44,849 bases of DNA from Phoronis australis (Eukaryota > Phoronida > Phoronidae): contig NMRA01000017.1 of assembly GCA_002633005.1 (NCBI GenBank), positions 1,398,071 through 1,442,919 on the forward strand. The letters run 5' to 3'. Below are positions 43,771-44,849 of the stretch, piece by piece. Each line of letters opens with the position of its first letter. The first letter of the stretch is position 1. The translations under genes were made by a program, and so were the position numbers. Below the pieces are notes generated by a model. It saw only the letters and a program-made list of their open reading frames with translations, ran no database searches and was not told where the DNA came from.

Positions 43771-44692
43771 TTAAAGGCGAAGGCAACCTTTTTCCATGTC
43801 ATTTTGAGCTAAAATAAGGTTGATAGGTTGTCCTAGACATATTTTTCACTTAATTACAGCTTTTCGTAATTTTATTAATTACTCGTCCGCTATTCCGGAA
43901 GTGACGTTTTAGGAGGCAAGCGTTTCCCACCACTTGGTTTTGCATTGAGTTTCCTGTGCGAATCTGTTCTATTCTACTTCTGTTTTGTGCTATTTTTCAC
44001 CAATTGTCGCCACCACTTTCCATCGGCGAGTATTCTGCGGCAAGATAGGTTAGTAGAGAACTCAACTACGTTGGATTCAGGGATTGTTTAGTGTGTTGTA
44101 AGCTGAAAATGGCTGGAGTCGGTGACCCGTATCACAGTGACAGTAGTGTGAGTGATGGAGACCTTGTTCACAGCAGTGGTGACGAGGAATTTTTCACGGA
44201 CATTCAGTGGGTGGGTACATGTTTGAGCCCGAGTATAACGAGACAGAGTACGCACAGGCACAGGCAGCTGTTGAGAGAAACGAGGCGGCTACTGAGGACA
44301 GACGTGGTGACACATCTTGGTGCAAATGCACTGTGTGCGTTGTTATACCTACCTCAATGGAATGCTTGTGCTGTTCAGAGTTCGACGAGGCCAAGTAGTC
44401 GGTGGGCCAAATCTCATAGCGTTCACCCTTGTGAGTACTTTGGGGGGGCAACCTAGTTTTTTCTATGTGGCTAGATAATATAACTAAAAATCAAATTCCA
44501 AAAAGTTCCCACGTCTACACTTGCACATTTTTTTAAAAAAAGGTGTTTTTGTTGCACAAAATATGATGCATATTCCTGCCACTTGATGGCGCTTTTCTAG
44601 TGAATTGACCAATCAGAGAGCCAGATTGTATTGTTGTGCTTAGTTACTTCAATATGGCTGCTCCCATGGAATGTGATGTCTGTATAATTCAA
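43771..44692 (+). mobile_element. Second Kolobok-like element copy, inverted, right part not determined
   Basis: TTAA at 43771-43774, then AGGCGAAGGCAACC as at 14320. The inverted repeat and inner sequence match the right-hand end of the first copy (15400-16014) in reverse, so this copy lies in opposite orientation. Similarity ends at about 44396. What follows (44400-44692) is not in copy 1 and might be part of the full-length element lost from copy 1, or a breakpoint. Confidence 0.75.
44109..44396 (+). pseudogene. P2X7-C-terminal-like gene of the second copy
   Basis: ATG 44109 starts MAGVGDPYHSDSS and an acidic leader to FFTDIQW. A frame one base off (from about 44219) reads MFEPEYNETEYAQAQ, then GDTSWCKCTVCVVIPTSMEC and LCCSEFDEAK, ending at TAG (44396-44398). 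All Cys of the WC.C..C...EC.CC pattern are present, so this copy is better preserved than the one at 15400-15683. Leader and domain are again out of frame at the GTGGGTACATG stretch, in both copies but with different lengths. Either an intron lies there or each copy has its own indel. Confidence 0.65.
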
Positions 44693-44849
44693 GGTTTATC
44701 AAACAGCACAAAATTGTGATGTCAGAGCCTAAAGAAGCTTAGGAAAGCTTCCTGACGAAAGCTGATTGACTGTGGAACTCTGTAGATCAGTAGATCAAAA
44801 AGAAGAAGAGGTGTCACAAACGTTTGTGCAGAAAACAGCTGCATGCCCT
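44693..44849 (+). repeat. Segment shared with 29346-29502
   Basis: AAGGTTTATCAAACAGCACA... is nearly identical to 29346 onward, with two differences seen in about 157 bases. Upstream there is a CCAAT-containing stretch (GACCAATCAGAG near 44608) and an ATGGCTGCTCCCATGG motif. It may be the 5' part of the transposon-type gene whose remains lie at 29.3-30.6 kb. It runs off the window end. Confidence 0.8.

Overview
This is a stretch of an animal nuclear genome. It is AT-rich and gene-poor, with split genes (GT/AG introns), long non-coding stretches, assembly gaps and several layers of transposable elements. An Ly6-type exon, an ankyrin/SOCS-box gene, DIRS-type and Ty3-type retrotransposons, THAP-type DNA transposons and five copies of the octamer TAGGCCTA together suggest a marine invertebrate, probably a deuterostome such as a hemichordate, echinoderm or cephalochordate. 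The species cannot be decided from the sequence alone.

Layout. 0-7.2 kb: mostly unique non-coding DNA, with one plausible Ly6/quiver-like exon on the minus strand (1777-1934) and one copy of a dispersed repeat. 7.24-8.49 kb: a foldback element with about 330-350-bp inverted arms and TA flanks. 8.5-13.2 kb: non-coding, with a second copy of the dispersed repeat. 13.78-16.3 kb: a tandem duplication of about 320 bp. Its second unit was hit by a 1695-bp TTAA-flanked DNA transposon with 158-bp inverted repeats (Kolobok-like, carrying THAP and P2X7-C-terminus-like gene pieces) and by a short LINE-like 3' fragment. The first unit preserves the empty sites. 16.4-23.5 kb: a decayed DIRS/Ngaro-type element (RNase H and tyrosine recombinase), split by a complete, apparently recent Ty3/gypsy retrotransposon (18709-23028). 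The gypsy element has identical LTRs, a 5-bp target duplication, an intact 1308-codon ORF, a PBS and a polypurine tract.

23.5-32.5 kb: two copies of a palindrome-rich repeat, a decayed second gypsy element whose gag is split by a 2-kb insert carrying a repeated 15-mer, small mobile fragments, a Cys-rich (CXC-like) transposon-type gene fragment next to a 412-bp gap, and a tRNA-Ser-like sequence. 34.6-36.4 kb: the best host gene, an ankyrin-repeat/SOCS-box (ASB-like) E3 adaptor on the minus strand. 37.3-40.4 kb: the start of a divergently transcribed gene with two coding exons whose splice phases match (leucine-rich, AMN1/ZYG11-like at low confidence). 41.0-43.6 kb: two Harbinger-like elements, the longer one containing a six-unit tandem array of about 150 bp. 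43.77 kb to the end: a second copy of the Kolobok-like element in opposite orientation, followed by sequence shared with 29.35 kb.

The most interesting signal is the Kolobok-like family. Two copies carry a P2X7 C-terminal-domain-like gene facing inward from one end, and the better copy also carries a THAP plus CxxC gene facing inward from the other end. This suggests a two-gene transposon in which a zinc-binding module known from an ion-channel tail is an accessory gene.
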